From: Mucilaginibacter gossypii | Lineage (GTDB): Bacteria; Bacteroidota; Bacteroidia; Sphingobacteriales; Sphingobacteriaceae | NCBI RefSeq assembly: GCF_900100945.1 | Contig: NZ_FNCG01000011.1 | Location: forward strand, 1-64,000 | Length of the DNA stretch: 64,000 bases | Direction of reading: 5' to 3' | Shown here: positions 63,363-64,000 of the stretch, in pieces | How the letters are laid out: every line of letters begins with the position of its first letter | Numbering within the stretch: the stretch's first letter is position 1 | Notes under the pieces: generated by a model | Database searches by the model: none | What the model was told of the DNA's origin: nothing | Seen by the model: only the letters and a program-made list of their open reading frames with translations | Made by a program: the position numbers and the translations under genes

Positions 63363-63884
63363 TTACTTCCCTTCATAAACAAAAGCTACACTGTCTTTCA
63401 CGGTAAGCCCGCTCATATTTTGCCCTACGTAAATAACAGTATATTTTGATGGTTTACTGATATCATAAGCCTTTAGCAGGTCAATAGTAGCCATTAAGCT
63501 ATCCTTTGGATTAACTTTAATATAGCTGCTGGGCGGGGGCGGCATGATTCTTTTGGCCATAGCGCCTTTGTATAGTATTTCCTGACCACTTGCATCTTTT
63601 ACGTCGAGGTATTTGCTCATCAACGGCTCAAATGGGGTATGCCATTTGCAAAATTGACGGGCAGTGTCGGCATCGTTGTAAACGGTGAATTTTAGCTCAA
63701 CGGCGGCTCCAATTTTAATTGTTGGCTTTATTTGCATTTTGGCAAACAGGCTGGCGCTTATAGCAGGGGCAGAACTTTGATTTTTAGCAGAATCAGAACC
63801 GGCAGATGTGTTTTTAACATGATTAACACTACATGCCGATAAAGTAAGCAGGGTTGCAGATAAGATTGTTTTGTAGTTTTTCAT
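63363..63884 (-). CDS. Lipoprotein resembling the N-terminal domain of M35 metalloproteases
   Basis: This 173-residue lipoprotein has the lipobox LSAC (Cys at about residue 18). The mature part matches the beta-sandwich that precedes the catalytic domain in deuterolysin-like M35 proteases: VELKFTVYND, CKWHTPFEPLMSKYLDV, EILYKGAMAKR, SYIKVNPKDSL and the DLLKAYDISKPSKYTV ending. No HExxH catalytic domain follows, so it is a free-standing domain, perhaps a binder or inhibitor. A -7 box sits four bases before the ATG, suggesting a leaderless mRNA. It is convergent with the isomerase genes. Confidence 0.7.
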   Translation of the reverse strand: MKNYKTILSATLLTLSACSVNHVKNTSAGSDSAKNQSSAPAISASLFAKMQIKPTIKIGAAVELKFTVYNDADTARQFCKWHTPFEPLMSKYLDVKDASGQEILYKGAMAKRIMPPPPSSYIKVNPKDSLMATIDLLKAYDISKPSKYTVIYVGQNMSGLTVKDSVAFVYEGK

Positions 63885-63888
63885 GCCG

Positions 63889-63896
63889 CAAAGGTA
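63889..63896 (-). promoter_or_regulatory. Bacteroidota -7 box for the M35-like lipoprotein gene
   Basis: The minus strand reads TACCTTTG, an exact match, ending four bases before the ATG at 63884. The same geometry is seen at the Crp/Fnr gene. Confidence 0.55.
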
Positions 63897-64000
63897 AGCA
63901 CTTCAATTACCATTGGCCTGATAGAATTTTGAACCCGTGATCTCAGGCTGGCCCTGTTAAACCCTAAACCCCAATTTAACCCTGCCTTAATATTAGGTTG

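Overview
The window looks like chromosomal DNA of a Bacteroidota soil- or plant-associated saprophyte, most likely Sphingobacteriaceae and close to Mucilaginibacter. The evidence is two SusC/SusD pairs, a FecI/FecR-type sigma/anti-sigma pair, DUF4998/DUF4959/DUF5126/DUF5000 surface lipoproteins, a Reg_prop hybrid-style sensor kinase, Bacteroidota -7 promoter boxes (TAnnTTTG) and moderate GC content. This is inferred from gene content and was not tested by database search. No rRNA, tRNA or CRISPR array was seen.

Layout. 1-531: the 5' end of an IS110-family transposase cut by the window edge, its non-coding flank and REP-like repeats. 532-2236: a Crp/Fnr regulator divergent from a YghZ-type aldo/keto reductase. 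2328-4299: a two-gene nucleic-acid repair operon (ATP-dependent RNA ligase, then an HD-phosphoesterase/polynucleotide kinase) with its own promoter, a structured leader and a strong terminator. 4322-10580 (minus): a tightly overlapping six-gene operon: SpeD-like protein, DUF4178 protein, an unlisted 59-residue membrane peptide, membrane-anchored spermidine-synthase-like protein, Tat-exported FAD amine-oxidase-like protein and a polytopic membrane protein. The SpeD has Ser where the proton-donor Cys is expected, so the operon may not make ordinary spermidine.

11020-19578: arabinan utilisation locus (ECF sigma, FecR, STN-SusC, SusD, GH43 arabinanase). 20062-27034: mixed housekeeping genes (CBS protein, DUF885 peptidase, CatA-like acetyltransferase, PEP-mutase-like protein, FabF, patatin, a small membrane protein). 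27160-36555: a VOC pseudogene, a LAS-type metallopeptidase candidate overlapping a PAS histidine kinase, a secreted NTF2-like protein, a Reg_prop sensor kinase with its LuxR-type response regulator, a VOC protein with an AraC regulator, and a 57-residue Cys-containing secreted peptide.

36636-57438: a fucoside utilisation locus. Outer-membrane genes and enzymes (double esterase, SusC, SusD, two binding lipoproteins, GH29, GH95, GH36-like) bind glycan and release sugar. A FucP symporter imports L-fucose, and an SDR dehydrogenase plus L-fuconate dehydratase feed the non-phosphorylating pathway. A divergent AraC regulator probably controls it. 57817-63179: a secreted sugar-oxidation cluster: a ThuA/sugar dehydrogenase/PKD/cytochrome c fusion and two exported TIM-barrel isomerase-like proteins. 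63363-63884: a lipoprotein resembling the N-terminal domain of M35 proteases, probably read from a leaderless transcript. Intergenic palindromes of at least four kinds recur through the window.
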